A stretch of DNA of 64,000 nucleotides. Origin: Euryarchaeota archaeon (GTDB lineage Archaea; Thermoplasmatota; SW-10-69-26; JACQPN01). The DNA is taken from the NCBI GenBank assembly GCA_016207515.1, contig JACQPN010000019.1:62001-126000 (forward strand), read 5' to 3'. Below the pieces are notes generated by a model. That model did no database searches. It was not told where the DNA came from and saw only the letters and a list, made by a program, of their open reading frames with translations. Position numbers and translations under genes: made by a program. Shown piece by piece: positions 51,563 through 60,178 of this stretch (position 1 is its first letter; each line of letters opens with the position of its first letter).

Positions 51563-53176
51563 TCAAACGCGAACCGGCGGGCTTCCCGTACCGGAGGCGG
51601 CGGTTCCATCGCGACCCACCCCGCGCCCGGATTCTCCCTGATCCCATTCGATGTCATTGCCCCAAGGGCCGACGGGGACGTTATGGTCGAAATCGTAGAA
51701 GTCGGCTTCCGGGCCCTCGTCAAGGAAAACGGCGTCTCCGCCCACGTCGTGGGAGAAGCCATTCGAGGCGGCCTTGGTCCAATAATTGTCGAAACCGGAA
51801 CGGTCGGAGAACCTTGCGTAGGCTTGATCGCCCGTGGTGTACGCCCTCGCGCAACAGATGCTGGCGTTGTGCGTGTCGCTTCCCGATTGGTCGATGAAGA
51901 CGCCGATGGCCCGATCTCCCGTCGTGCCGAAACCGCCCCAGGCGTAACCCTGACCTTGCGAAACAATCCAATTGCCGTCATCTCCCGAGTAATCCAGGAA
52001 GATGCCCACACCCCTGAAAAAGCCCGAGCCTTGAGACTCGACGCCTGAACTACGATTGTCGTCTCCCCCGATGTCGACGGCGATTCCGATCCCTGCAAGC
52101 CGTCCCGCACCCTGGCAGGTCGACATCCCAGAATACGTGTCGTTACCTTGCTCATCGTGTAGGATGCCGATGGCCGCACTGGCGCCGCCTTGGCAATAGT
52201 CGGTGCCCCAATAGGTATCGTCCCCGGCGATATCCAAAACGGCCGATACGATGATGCCATCGCCGCCGAGCTGCGTGGGGAGACCCATGCTTCCCCCGGC
52301 GGCCATGCTGTAGGTGTCGTTGCCGCCGAGATCGACGATTAAGATTGCCGTGTGGTCGTATTTCACGGTCGGCACCTCGACCTTGGGGTTGTACGGACCC
52401 TCGTAGGTGGTGGCCCCGCTCCCACCGACGATTATGAGGCCCGTGGGGTCGGAGAAGATGATGTCGTCCTCCGTGTCGTCGTCGCCGTTTGGCGTTATCG
52501 ACGAGAGCCCTTCCGTCTGGCTCTTGGCCAACGAATAGGAAACGAACTGTGATCGAGTCTCCGCGATCGCTTCGAGCATCACCGCCGCGGCGATCCTTGA
52601 GCTCGGCATGTCGACCTTTGCTAGCGCTGATTGCGCGCGTTTGGACGGGGCGCGCGGATCCGGTCCGTCCCTTTGCTTCTCGTACTCGGCCAACGCGTTC
52701 CAATCTTCGGTGGTCAATGCGCTCCACGCAGAACGCTCAAGAGATGTGGCAAGCGCGGTCGCGGCCACTAGCTTGGCGATTGGGCGCTGGATTTCCAACG
52801 GCAAGGAGCAGGCTGTGCCGTGGAGTTGCGTCAATGACTCCGCAGGAGGATTGAATTGATTGCTTGCATACAGCGACTCGGCCGCCAACGCCAACGGGCA
52901 GAGTTGCCCACTGAAATCCTGCGGCATCGGCAATGGGCCCAGCGGCTCACCCGGAAGAGACCGGAGCACTTCCGCCGGCTGTTCGGGGATTCCGGCGCGG
53001 GCAAGCCCTGTTGCGGGCGTCGAGGCCCGTGGCGCCTGGCCGTCGTCTCCAACAAAATCGTCACGGTCGCGCGAAAGGGGAAAGAGACTGTCTGAAACGA
53101 AAGGGAGCGCCACCGTGGCGATCACTAGGCTTGACACGACGAGAACGACAAGAGTAGCGTCTCGATCCACGGGCAC
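51563..53176 (-). CDS. Secreted G-x-D-x-Y repeat protein, copy 1
   Basis: 537 residues. N-terminal signal/anchor helix (ATLVVLVVSSLVIATVALPF), a 220-residue helical region with paired Cys, then SDPTGLIIVGGSGATTYEGP and about seven ~30-residue repeats of the form (V/I)D.GG.D.Y......QG.G...GIG, e.g. LIVDLGGNDTYSM, VLDIAGDDTYWGTDYCQGG. The regular Asp/Gly/Tyr spacing suggests a beta-solenoid, perhaps calcium-binding like RTX repeats. Paralogous to the next gene. Family unknown to me. Confidence 0.68.
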   Translation of the reverse strand: MPVDRDATLVVLVVSSLVIATVALPFVSDSLFPLSRDRDDFVGDDGQAPRASTPATGLARAGIPEQPAEVLRSLPGEPLGPLPMPQDFSGQLCPLALAAESLYASNQFNPPAESLTQLHGTACSLPLEIQRPIAKLVAATALATSLERSAWSALTTEDWNALAEYEKQRDGPDPRAPSKRAQSALAKVDMPSSRIAAAVMLEAIAETRSQFVSYSLAKSQTEGLSSITPNGDDDTEDDIIFSDPTGLIIVGGSGATTYEGPYNPKVEVPTVKYDHTAILIVDLGGNDTYSMAAGGSMGLPTQLGGDGIIVSAVLDIAGDDTYWGTDYCQGGASAAIGILHDEQGNDTYSGMSTCQGAGRLAGIGIAVDIGGDDNRSSGVESQGSGFFRGVGIFLDYSGDDGNWIVSQGQGYAWGGFGTTGDRAIGVFIDQSGSDTHNASICCARAYTTGDQAYARFSDRSGFDNYWTKAASNGFSHDVGGDAVFLDEGPEADFYDFDHNVPVGPWGNDIEWDQGESGRGVGRDGTAASGTGSPPVRV

Positions 53177-53299
53177 TATTTTCCTCCAAACCTATTTATG
53201 GGAACGTCCGGCGACGCTTGGCCATTTCTCCCCAAAACACCCCGGGCGGCTGACATGTAAAGGCGCCCGGGGCAGTCGTGGGGGATTGGCATGACACTT

Positions 53300-54889
53300 C
53301 TACGTCACTGACGGGCCGTCTACGCCGCGTCCTTCGCCGGCGCCTTGCGTCCAAATCTTGTTGTTCCCGCACGGGCAGATGTAGTCGGTCGCCGAATAGA
53401 CGTCCTGCTCCGTACCCTCGTCCACGAACAAGGCGTTGCCACTTGTGTCCCAAGCAAGGCCGTTCGCGGCGACGTGGGTCAGGTACTGGTCGAGACCGCC
53501 CTTGTCGACGAACCACCCGCTGGCGGCGCTGCCGACAGTATACCCGCGGCCGCAACAAATGCTGAGATTGTAGTAGTCGTTGCCGGTGTAGTCGAGGACG
53601 ATGCCCACGGCCCGCTGGTCGCTAACGCCGTAGCCGCCCCACGCGTAGCCTTGGGCGGCGCTCGTGGCCCAGTATTCGTCGCTTCCGTCGAGATCCACGA
53701 GGAGCCCCACGCCGCGGAAGAGGCCGGATCCCTGTGATTCGGTTCCAGCGCTCCGGTAGTCTGAGCCCAATTCGTCGATGAATATGCCAACACCGGCCAA
53801 TCGCCCGGATCCTTGGCAGTGGGACCCCGCGTTGTAACGGTCGTTCCCCGATGAATCGATGAGGATGCCGATCGCTGTGTCGCCGGCTCCTTGGCAGTTC
53901 TCCGAGCCATCGTAGTAGTCGTTGCCCCCTAAGTCTATGACGACGGAGACCGGGATACCGTCGCCGCCCAGCTGTACTGGTAGGCCGTTCCCGCCGCCGG
54001 CGCGGCCGCCGTACGTGTCGTCGCCACCGAGGTCGATAGTGAGAACGCTTGCGACGTCCTGGTTCACCGTCGGCACGTCCACTTGCGGGTTCCAAGCGCC
54101 CACGTAGTTCGCGGCGCTTGAGCCTCCGATGATGAAAAGGCCAGTGGGATCGGAGAATAGCACGGCGTCCGTCGGGACGATTTGGTGCGGAATGATGCCG
54201 GACGCGTCGTCTATCAGGTCGGATGAATCCCCGCCATGGATCGGCGCGTCGTCGTTCCCGTTGCCGTTTTCAAGCTTACCGGCGCTTGTCGACTCCTGGT
54301 TCTGGTATTCAACCAGCAGGGGCTTCGCCTGTTCAATGGCCGACAAAAGTGAGTACGCCGCTTTGACGCTGGCGCTCTGGTCGATGAATTCCAGGAACGG
54401 TTGTTCCTTTGACGCGAGTGACGCGTGGTCGCTGTCGAGGCTGCCGGTCAAGGCTTTCCGGATTGCCGCGATGTTCTCTGCGCCCACAGCACCCATCTGC
54501 GCCTTCTCGACATCGCCGGCCTCGGTGATGGCGTAGATGATCTGGGCGACCGGGATCTGGAGTTGCAATGGAAGCGCGCACGCGTCCATCTGCAACTTAT
54601 CCTTGTGCTTCGTCTCGACGACGATGTCGTTCGCCGCATAATACTCGGCGATAGCCGTTCTCATGGGACACGTGTCGCCGACGAGGTTCTGGTTCTCCCA
54701 GTCCTCGAGGGTCACACCGCGCGCGAGGGGGACCATGCCGAGGAAATCGGAATACTGCGAACCGGAAGCAGGCGGGGTCTTAGGATTCGAAGCGAGTGTC
54801 AGCGGCTCGTCGCCCTGGTTGAGCGGCAACATGGCCACTGCGATCATGATACCAATCACCATCAGGGCCTTCATTCGGTTGTCGAACAT
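53300..54889 (-). CDS. Secreted G-x-D-x-Y repeat protein, copy 2
   Basis: 529 residues. N-terminal membrane anchor (ALMVIGIMIAVAMLPLN), helical region, then SDPTGLFIIGGSSAANYVGA and the same repeat series (LTIDLGGDDTYGG, VVIDLGGNDYYDG, ILIDSSGNDRYNAGSHCQGS). The repeat half aligns well with the copy at 51563-53176; the N-terminal half aligns poorly apart from Cys positions. GGTGGGG precedes the ATG and a TATA-like AATTATATTAATT lies near 54930. Both copies follow the second regulator cassette on the same strand. Confidence 0.68.
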   Translation of the reverse strand: MFDNRMKALMVIGIMIAVAMLPLNQGDEPLTLASNPKTPPASGSQYSDFLGMVPLARGVTLEDWENQNLVGDTCPMRTAIAEYYAANDIVVETKHKDKLQMDACALPLQLQIPVAQIIYAITEAGDVEKAQMGAVGAENIAAIRKALTGSLDSDHASLASKEQPFLEFIDQSASVKAAYSLLSAIEQAKPLLVEYQNQESTSAGKLENGNGNDDAPIHGGDSSDLIDDASGIIPHQIVPTDAVLFSDPTGLFIIGGSSAANYVGAWNPQVDVPTVNQDVASVLTIDLGGDDTYGGRAGGGNGLPVQLGGDGIPVSVVIDLGGNDYYDGSENCQGAGDTAIGILIDSSGNDRYNAGSHCQGSGRLAGVGIFIDELGSDYRSAGTESQGSGLFRGVGLLVDLDGSDEYWATSAAQGYAWGGYGVSDQRAVGIVLDYTGNDYYNLSICCGRGYTVGSAASGWFVDKGGLDQYLTHVAANGLAWDTSGNALFVDEGTEQDVYSATDYICPCGNNKIWTQGAGEGRGVDGPSVT

Positions 54890-55035
54890 CTACCCCACCA
54901 ACCCCCTGCTCCATTCGAAGTAATTAATATAATTTCGCCAAAGGACCCATCTACTCCCCCGGGGAAATGGGCCCTGACAAGACGTGCCTTGGCTGACCGG
55001 TCAGCGAAGGGTGGAGGGGTGGCGCGCGATGTCGT

Positions 55036-56571
55036 TCAGGCCCCGGTCGCTGACGACTCCAAAGCCTTTCCGACCGCCGAGCTTCCTCGGGGCGCCTCGG
55101 CGGCGGTGACCAAGGCATCGATGACCTTGTTACGGATCTCCGGAGCCACGACGTAACCGGTCGGCCGCTCCGGGTGCGCTTGGACGATCCCGCTCGACGC
55201 TAAGCGCGACACGTGGAAATTCACCGTGCTCTTCGCGTAATCGAGGCGGCCGCGCATCTCTGCCTGGGAAATGCCAGGCTCAAGAAGGACGAGTTTCGCA
55301 ATCTTACGGCGAACGTCCGAGTCGAACGCAAGGATGTAGCCCTTCTCATTGACACCGAAGGAATTGTGGTTCTCAAAGAGGCGAAGGAACCGACCCTTCT
55401 TCGCCAACTCGATATGATGATAATCCGCAAGGACCCGAGAGTGATGAAGAGCCGTCTTGAAATCAATACCCAACAGGCGAGCCGTATCCGAAACAGAGAT
55501 GCCAGGACTCTTCTTAATGAGCGCAAGCATCTGCTGACGAATAGGGTTGTCAAGAATCTTACGCTCGTGGAGACGACGGCAGAGGGCCAGCGCGGGGCCA
55601 ACAAGAAGGAGAATTGAAGCGGCGAATTCGACACCTAGAAATCCTTTGTCGGATGAGGCTGCCCCAATCTCTGTTTGGTCCGTCCGGTGATTGGATGTGG
55701 GCGAATCGTCTGAGATTGGTATTCGCATCGTCGACGTTCTTGGAAGCTGTGAGTCGTTTGCGCCCACCCGGAAAGCACTGCCTCGAATCGGAAACTCAAT
55801 GGGGGCTATGCCCAATTCGACTGGCGGGAGAGCGCCCGCGCCCCCAGAATCCTCCATCGAAACAGAAACTCTCACCTGCCTGTAATTTAACGAAAACAGG
55901 ACGTTCGGGGTCGCGCCTCGGCCCTCTTCGGCAAATGGTACGAAGGCGTCGTGCGGGCAATCAGGAATCTCCAGTGGCAACATGTCGCATGCCAAACCCC
56001 CATAAAGGTCCGGATTCCATGCTTGTTCGTCCGAAGGCGCGGGATTCAACCCATAACCGATGGCCACGTAATCGTATCCGAGTCTATCCTGCTCGGTCCC
56101 CCATGAATAAACGTACGACGTCTGCCAAGGGATCGAAATCCCCGCAATTTCGGGCGGCACCACCAAAGAGAAGCCTTCGTATGACGCATCCGCGGTGGCG
56201 CCCGCCAAGCCCAGAATAGGTTGACGCGTGTGGTCCGTAGACGAATAGTGCTCAAATACCGAATGGCTAATCTCCATGTACTCGAAATCGACATCGTTTT
56301 CCTGTTGAATGGGTGGAAGGCCCGCCCCCGCCGCCTCTAGGCGAACACTCCTGGGCTCGCGCGAAACCACAAACTCGTCGTCGCCTGGGCCGGCAGTCCC
56401 GTTGTCGGAATACTTGAACACACACGCCGTAACCACTTGAAAGGGTGTACATCGCGCCGATCCAGGCTCCGTTGCGTCAGCGCGAAGCGGGCCGCCTTCG
56501 ACCGCGACATCGGCAAATGTGGTCGGCGCCAACAATAGGAGAAGAATGCCTGCCAACAGGGAGACGCGCAT
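55036..56571 (-). CDS. Membrane-anchored double winged-helix regulator with extracellular sensor, copy 2
   Basis: 511 residues from ATG 56571, which has AGGTG six bases upstream lying over the stop of the peptide gene. Signal helix (VSLLAGILLLLLAPTTFA), extracytoplasmic domain of about 290 residues with Cys, one transmembrane helix (LGVEFAASILLLVGPALALC), then two winged-helix units, SPGISVSDTARLLGIDFKTA and EPGISQAEMRGRLDYAKSTV. The cytosolic half matches copy 1 almost exactly; the extracellular half shares only sparse motifs (FEHYSSTDHTR, NPAPSDEQAW). Same gene order and orientation as copy 1. Confidence 0.8.
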   Translation of the reverse strand: MRVSLLAGILLLLLAPTTFADVAVEGGPLRADATEPGSARCTPFQVVTACVFKYSDNGTAGPGDDEFVVSREPRSVRLEAAGAGLPPIQQENDVDFEYMEISHSVFEHYSSTDHTRQPILGLAGATADASYEGFSLVVPPEIAGISIPWQTSYVYSWGTEQDRLGYDYVAIGYGLNPAPSDEQAWNPDLYGGLACDMLPLEIPDCPHDAFVPFAEEGRGATPNVLFSLNYRQVRVSVSMEDSGGAGALPPVELGIAPIEFPIRGSAFRVGANDSQLPRTSTMRIPISDDSPTSNHRTDQTEIGAASSDKGFLGVEFAASILLLVGPALALCRRLHERKILDNPIRQQMLALIKKSPGISVSDTARLLGIDFKTALHHSRVLADYHHIELAKKGRFLRLFENHNSFGVNEKGYILAFDSDVRRKIAKLVLLEPGISQAEMRGRLDYAKSTVNFHVSRLASSGIVQAHPERPTGYVVAPEIRNKVIDALVTAAEAPRGSSAVGKALESSATGA

Positions 56572-56580
56572 GATGAGCAC

Positions 56581-56814
56581 CTACCGTGGCGACCAGTAAG
56601 GGATTCCTTCCGGTTTGCATCCGCCACCGCCGGTGGTGCAGTTACCGACCGCAATGCGACACTCATTAAGATCGAGACGTCCCGCCTTGTTTCCTCCACA
56701 GTCGTTGTGGACCGTACCATCCCCCGGTTCCGGCGGACTTGCCGCTGCGGGCGAAAATATGGCCATCAACGTTGCCAAGCTCACTACGATTACCCAACCA
56801 CGATCTCCCAACAT
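56581..56814 (-). CDS. Small secreted Cys-rich peptide precursor, copy 2
   Basis: 77 residues from ATG 56814 (GGGGGA upstream). Signal helix (WVIVVSLATLMAIFSPAAAS), then a short mature part, ASPPEPGDGTVHNDCGG and GRLDLNECRIAVGNCTTGGG, with four Cys and an end rich in Pro/Gly (CKPEGIPYWSPR). It shares the ASPP start and the GRL.DL..C core with copy 1, which has six Cys. The stop codon directly abuts the regulator's ribosome-binding site, so the two are translationally linked. Confidence 0.7.
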   Translation of the reverse strand: MLGDRGWVIVVSLATLMAIFSPAAASPPEPGDGTVHNDCGGNKAGRLDLNECRIAVGNCTTGGGGCKPEGIPYWSPR

Positions 56815-56903
56815 GATATTCCCCCGGCTTTTCCGGCGTGGTTTGGTGGCATCGTGGCTACAAAGACCTTTCGCCGCAACGGGCAATCTTGGCCGGCACG
56901 ACC

Positions 56904-56916
56904 GGGGAAAAGCTTA
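56904..56916. promoter_or_regulatory. Shared divergent promoter element, cassette copy 2
   Basis: GGGGAAAAGCTTA, identical to 10387-10399, followed by AATGGG. It lies about 69 bases before the protease start and 90 bases before the peptide start on the other strand. Confidence 0.6.
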
Positions 56917-56984
56917 AATGGGCTTCAGGCTGGCTAGAGTTCGTTCAGGAAATGCCAAATACGGTTGGAAGGGCAGGAGTTGCG

Positions 56985-58298
56985 ATGAGGGCGGTCCTTT
57001 GGGCTCTAATCATCGTGGGCCCCCTAATGGCCGGCTGCGTTTCTACAGACGCCCCAGTCGAAATACAGCTGGTCCCCGAAGCTACGACGGCGTCGAATCT
57101 AAAACCCGTAGTCATCGCCGTACTTGATACCGGCGTTGCGCCGTACCACGAAATTTTTGCCCAGAGTTACGACCCGGGACGTTCGGCCACTGTCAGGGGA
57201 CTCGCCGCACAAACTTGGGGGCCCGTCCCCGCCGTCGATCTCCAAATTGGTCCCGGCGATGATGGTACTTTTACGAATCGACTGGAGTCGGACAAGGCAG
57301 TATGGGCCACCCTTCGGAACGAGACACTCTATTACTTCAACGGGACAAATGTATTCGGTTACTCCATGCCGTCAACATTCAATCCGCCGTTCCCACATTC
57401 CTCTGTTTCCGCGTCAGAACAGGTACCGGTACTCGACGAGGATGGACACGGAACCGTCATGGCCTCAATAATCGCGTCGGCCGGTGCCATCGTGGTCGCG
57501 ATCAAGATTCCGAACGCCTACTATGAGAACCAGCAGGAGGTCACACGGAATACCGCCAGAGCCCTCGATTGGATTGCAAACCAAACCTGGATTGACTTCG
57601 TTTCGTATTCATTCGGTGTTCGAGGAAATCCCCCCACGCCTTGGGACGCCGAAATGCTGTCGGGAATCAAGAACGTAGGCGCCAAGGGAAAACTCTTCTT
57701 CACGGCATCTGGAAACGAGCCTTCGACCGTAATCACCTCTGGGGCACAGGGACCGCCGGAGGCAATCGCCGTTGGTGCCTTCCACAACGCGTCTCATGGT
57801 GACCGCCCCGATACAGGAAAACAGATGGACTACGTTTCCGACTACGTCATGTGGGTTATCGATCCACACTCTAGAGCCGGCTGGAATTGGAATTCCGGCA
57901 CATCCCTTTCTGCACCCTACGCGGCCGGAACTGCGGCCGCAATTCTCCTTGAGCTTCGGAGGGCCACTCCGGACCGAAGTTTGTCCGCCGCCGAAATTCG
58001 AAATGCACTCAACGTGTCCGCGAAATATTGGCGCGCTTCAGATTGGCAAGAAAAAATTACCAACTACTCAGATCCCGGCGATGGCGTTTTCCTTGGCGGC
58101 TCGGCCCCCATCCTCCCCACGCCCTGGGTCCAGATGGGCTGGGGTTACGTCGGTCCCGAAATCGTCCCGGCCGCCGTCGCCTACTTGAAGGGCGAATCCA
58201 CTCCTCCCCCTAAGCCCGCCGAGGCCATCCAGTACATGGAGACCACTTACGCTCTTCGCGAGGCGTATTGGGCGCAGCGCGGCGATCTCGCGTCGTGA
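56985..58298 (+). CDS. Secreted subtilisin-like serine protease (S8), lipoprotein, copy 2
   Basis: 437 residues. I start at the ATG of the signal peptide (MRAVLWALIIVGPLMAGC, lipobox MAGC); the frame is open for 49 codons upstream, but this would cover the promoter. Triad: Asp in VVIAVLDTGVAPYHEIF, His in DEDGHGTVMASIIA, Ser in SGTSLSAPYAAGTAAAI; oxyanion Asn in FTASGNEPS. Catalytic domain clearly diverged from copy 1, but the last ~60 residues (from APILPTPWVQMGWGYVGPE) are almost the same, with only two amino acid changes before the last few residues. Confidence 0.85.
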   Translation: MRAVLWALIIVGPLMAGCVSTDAPVEIQLVPEATTASNLKPVVIAVLDTGVAPYHEIFAQSYDPGRSATVRGLAAQTWGPVPAVDLQIGPGDDGTFTNRLESDKAVWATLRNETLYYFNGTNVFGYSMPSTFNPPFPHSSVSASEQVPVLDEDGHGTVMASIIASAGAIVVAIKIPNAYYENQQEVTRNTARALDWIANQTWIDFVSYSFGVRGNPPTPWDAEMLSGIKNVGAKGKLFFTASGNEPSTVITSGAQGPPEAIAVGAFHNASHGDRPDTGKQMDYVSDYVMWVIDPHSRAGWNWNSGTSLSAPYAAGTAAAILLELRRATPDRSLSAAEIRNALNVSAKYWRASDWQEKITNYSDPGDGVFLGGSAPILPTPWVQMGWGYVGPEIVPAAVAYLKGESTPPPKPAEAIQYMETTYALREAYWAQRGDLAS

Positions 58299-58448
58299 TG
58301 CCACCAGATCGCAGACGGGCTCCACCTGCGCCGGTGCCCCGCAGCCAACGTCCTGCATTCGTAGCCCACCACATTCTCGCCCTTCAAGGCGCGGCCCCTT
58401 TCTCTCGGACACAGGGCCCACCGGGGCCACGACTTGAGGCGAAACGCG

Positions 58449-59378
58449 ATGAAAAGAGTCACAAGCATCCTGTTGGGCCTGTTAACGATGACAGCCATCT
58501 TCGGTTCCGGGTTAGCTTCGGCGTCGCACACCGCGAACGAATGCGCCGATCCGAGCTATTCTGAGGTCCTGTGCCCTGATCCGACGGCGAACGGCGCCTC
58601 CTGCCTCTCCTATGGCATCGTCATCATCGAGCGCGACCAGACCGCTTCCCTCTTCGGCGGCAACGTGCTCGGCGACGCGGTGATCGACTATTCCGAGAGT
58701 CGTGCTTGGACGTGGGCGATCCCCGGGCCCTGGCCACCGATACCCCCGCCGCCCCACCAGGGACAACCCGGTTTGATGGCTCCGCCGGGGGACCCATCGG
58801 CCCACGCTGACGCCAACCAGATGGGCGTGACATACACGAACATGTTCCTCGGCATCGGCCTCGACACAAAGACGGTGTTCAGCCGGTGCGACGTGCTCGC
58901 GATAGAGGATCCCGTCGATGGGCTGTACACGGAGGCCTACGGCCGCGCAGGTGTCGAGGACTTCGAGCTCTCGCTATTCGGTGGCACGCTTCAGTTGAAC
59001 GCGGAAGTCCTCGACTACGAGGAGCAGGCGATCGGCCTTCCGTGGGTCACATGGGCGGCGGCCGCCTGCGACGTGGCGGAACTGGAGGTCGTGCCCGTCA
59101 CGTCCTTCGCTTACTGTCCGCCCCCGAATTCCGGTCTCGGTGCCCTGATCGTGACCGTCGAGGTCAACGAGGAGTGGGGGCCGGTCCCGAACAGCGCCGG
59201 GCAATGGGTGTACGGCGGAGCCGCGCTCCACGTGACCGTCTATGGTGGCGTGTCGCAAGTCGACATATACGTGGGTTACGTCTCCGTCGCCGTCACCGGT
59301 GGTACTCCGATGCCGCCGATCTGGGTGAGCGATCCGTGCCTCTCTGGCATCACGCCACCCGCGCTCGGCATCTGCTGA
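58449..59378 (+). CDS. Secreted protein, unknown
   Basis: 309 residues. Signal peptide (MKRVTSILLGLLTMTAIFGS, cleavage after LASAS), a Pro-rich linker (PGPWPPIPPPPHQGQPG), and about ten Cys in the mature part, pointing to an extracellular, disulphide-stabilised protein. Blocks such as SLFGGNVLGDAVIDYSESRA and ALIVTVEVNEEWGPVPNSAG suggest beta structure. No family recognised. It follows the second protease in the same direction after 150 bases and may be its substrate or partner, which is only a positional hint. Confidence 0.6.
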   Translation: MKRVTSILLGLLTMTAIFGSGLASASHTANECADPSYSEVLCPDPTANGASCLSYGIVIIERDQTASLFGGNVLGDAVIDYSESRAWTWAIPGPWPPIPPPPHQGQPGLMAPPGDPSAHADANQMGVTYTNMFLGIGLDTKTVFSRCDVLAIEDPVDGLYTEAYGRAGVEDFELSLFGGTLQLNAEVLDYEEQAIGLPWVTWAAAACDVAELEVVPVTSFAYCPPPNSGLGALIVTVEVNEEWGPVPNSAGQWVYGGAALHVTVYGGVSQVDIYVGYVSVAVTGGTPMPPIWVSDPCLSGITPPALGIC

Positions 59379-59434
59379 TTCCGCGGCCAACGGCGCATCG
59401 CCGGTCGTCCCTGATGGCCGGCGCATCTTCTTTT

Positions 59435-60142
59435 TCAAGGCTTTCTAAAAAGGAGGATCGTTTTCCCGGTCCGCACGACAGTTCCGTTATCGACTTTCTG
59501 CACGGCCCCCCGGGGGAGCCGTTTCCAGTCCACGTACGTGCCGTTGCTACTGTAGAGGTCGGCGACCTCGAAACCGCCCGGGACGCGGCGCACTTCCGCG
59601 TGCCTCGTGCTCACGAACGGGTCGTAGTCGAGGCAGACGCCTGAATTCGGGTCGCGCCCGATGAGCCAGGGGCCGTTGCCGGAAAGGGTCATGGTCGAAC
59701 CGATGCGCATCCCGTGGACGATTGTGAGGCGGGGAAGGTCCTGTTCCCGGGGCGTCGGAGCGCCCGTTACCATGGGTCGGGTGGGCGGGCGGAGATCCTC
59801 CGCATCGTCGAGTTCGGGTTCAAGGACGCCGAGTTTTCCGAACTCCTCGTAGATGCTGAAGAGGCGTTGCGGGACCACGACGTAATCCGTCACGGGTCCA
59901 TGCTCTCGCCGTCCTCGTAGGCGCTGTACGACGCCGATGTCGAGGAGTTGTTGCACGTGCTCCTGCGCCGTCTGGCGGGCCATCTTGAGTTCGGACGCGA
60001 TCTCCTCGATGTAATGCGGCTTCACGAGGAATTTGAGAAGGCCGAGGCGCTTGGCGTTGCCGAGCACTTTCAGGTAGCTCGCCAGGGCATCGATGCTGCC
60101 GACACGCGCCTCCTCGCCCGCTTCTTCGAGGCCCTCTTCCAC
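59435..60142 (-). CDS. Winged-helix transcription factor fused to an FHA domain
   Basis: 235 residues. N-terminal ArsR-like winged helix (about 18-95: VLGNAKRLGLLKFLVKPHYI, EEIASELKMARQTAQEHVQQ, LLDIGVVQRLRGRREHG). C-terminal FHA domain (about 150-235) with its phosphothreonine-binding signature: WLIGRDPNSGVCLDYDPFVS, then TRHAEVRRV and SSNGTYVDWKR. It should bind phosphorylated Thr and DNA in one chain. It lies 36 bases downstream of a Hanks-type kinase gene on the same strand, a natural phosphorylation partner. Confidence 0.86.
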   Translation of the reverse strand: MEEGLEEAGEEARVGSIDALASYLKVLGNAKRLGLLKFLVKPHYIEEIASELKMARQTAQEHVQQLLDIGVVQRLRGRREHGPVTDYVVVPQRLFSIYEEFGKLGVLEPELDDAEDLRPPTRPMVTGAPTPREQDLPRLTIVHGMRIGSTMTLSGNGPWLIGRDPNSGVCLDYDPFVSTRHAEVRRVPGGFEVADLYSSNGTYVDWKRLPRGAVQKVDNGTVVRTGKTILLFRKP

Positions 60143-60178
60143 GGGGATGGTATGGTTCCCGATTCATGAAGCCTTTGC

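Noticed and set aside
8475-58298. The two cassettes as direct repeats of a mobile element or as recent gene conversion
   Set aside because: The most conserved protein parts differ at many synonymous sites, no transposase or integrase is present, and intergenic sequences differ except for the short promoter element.
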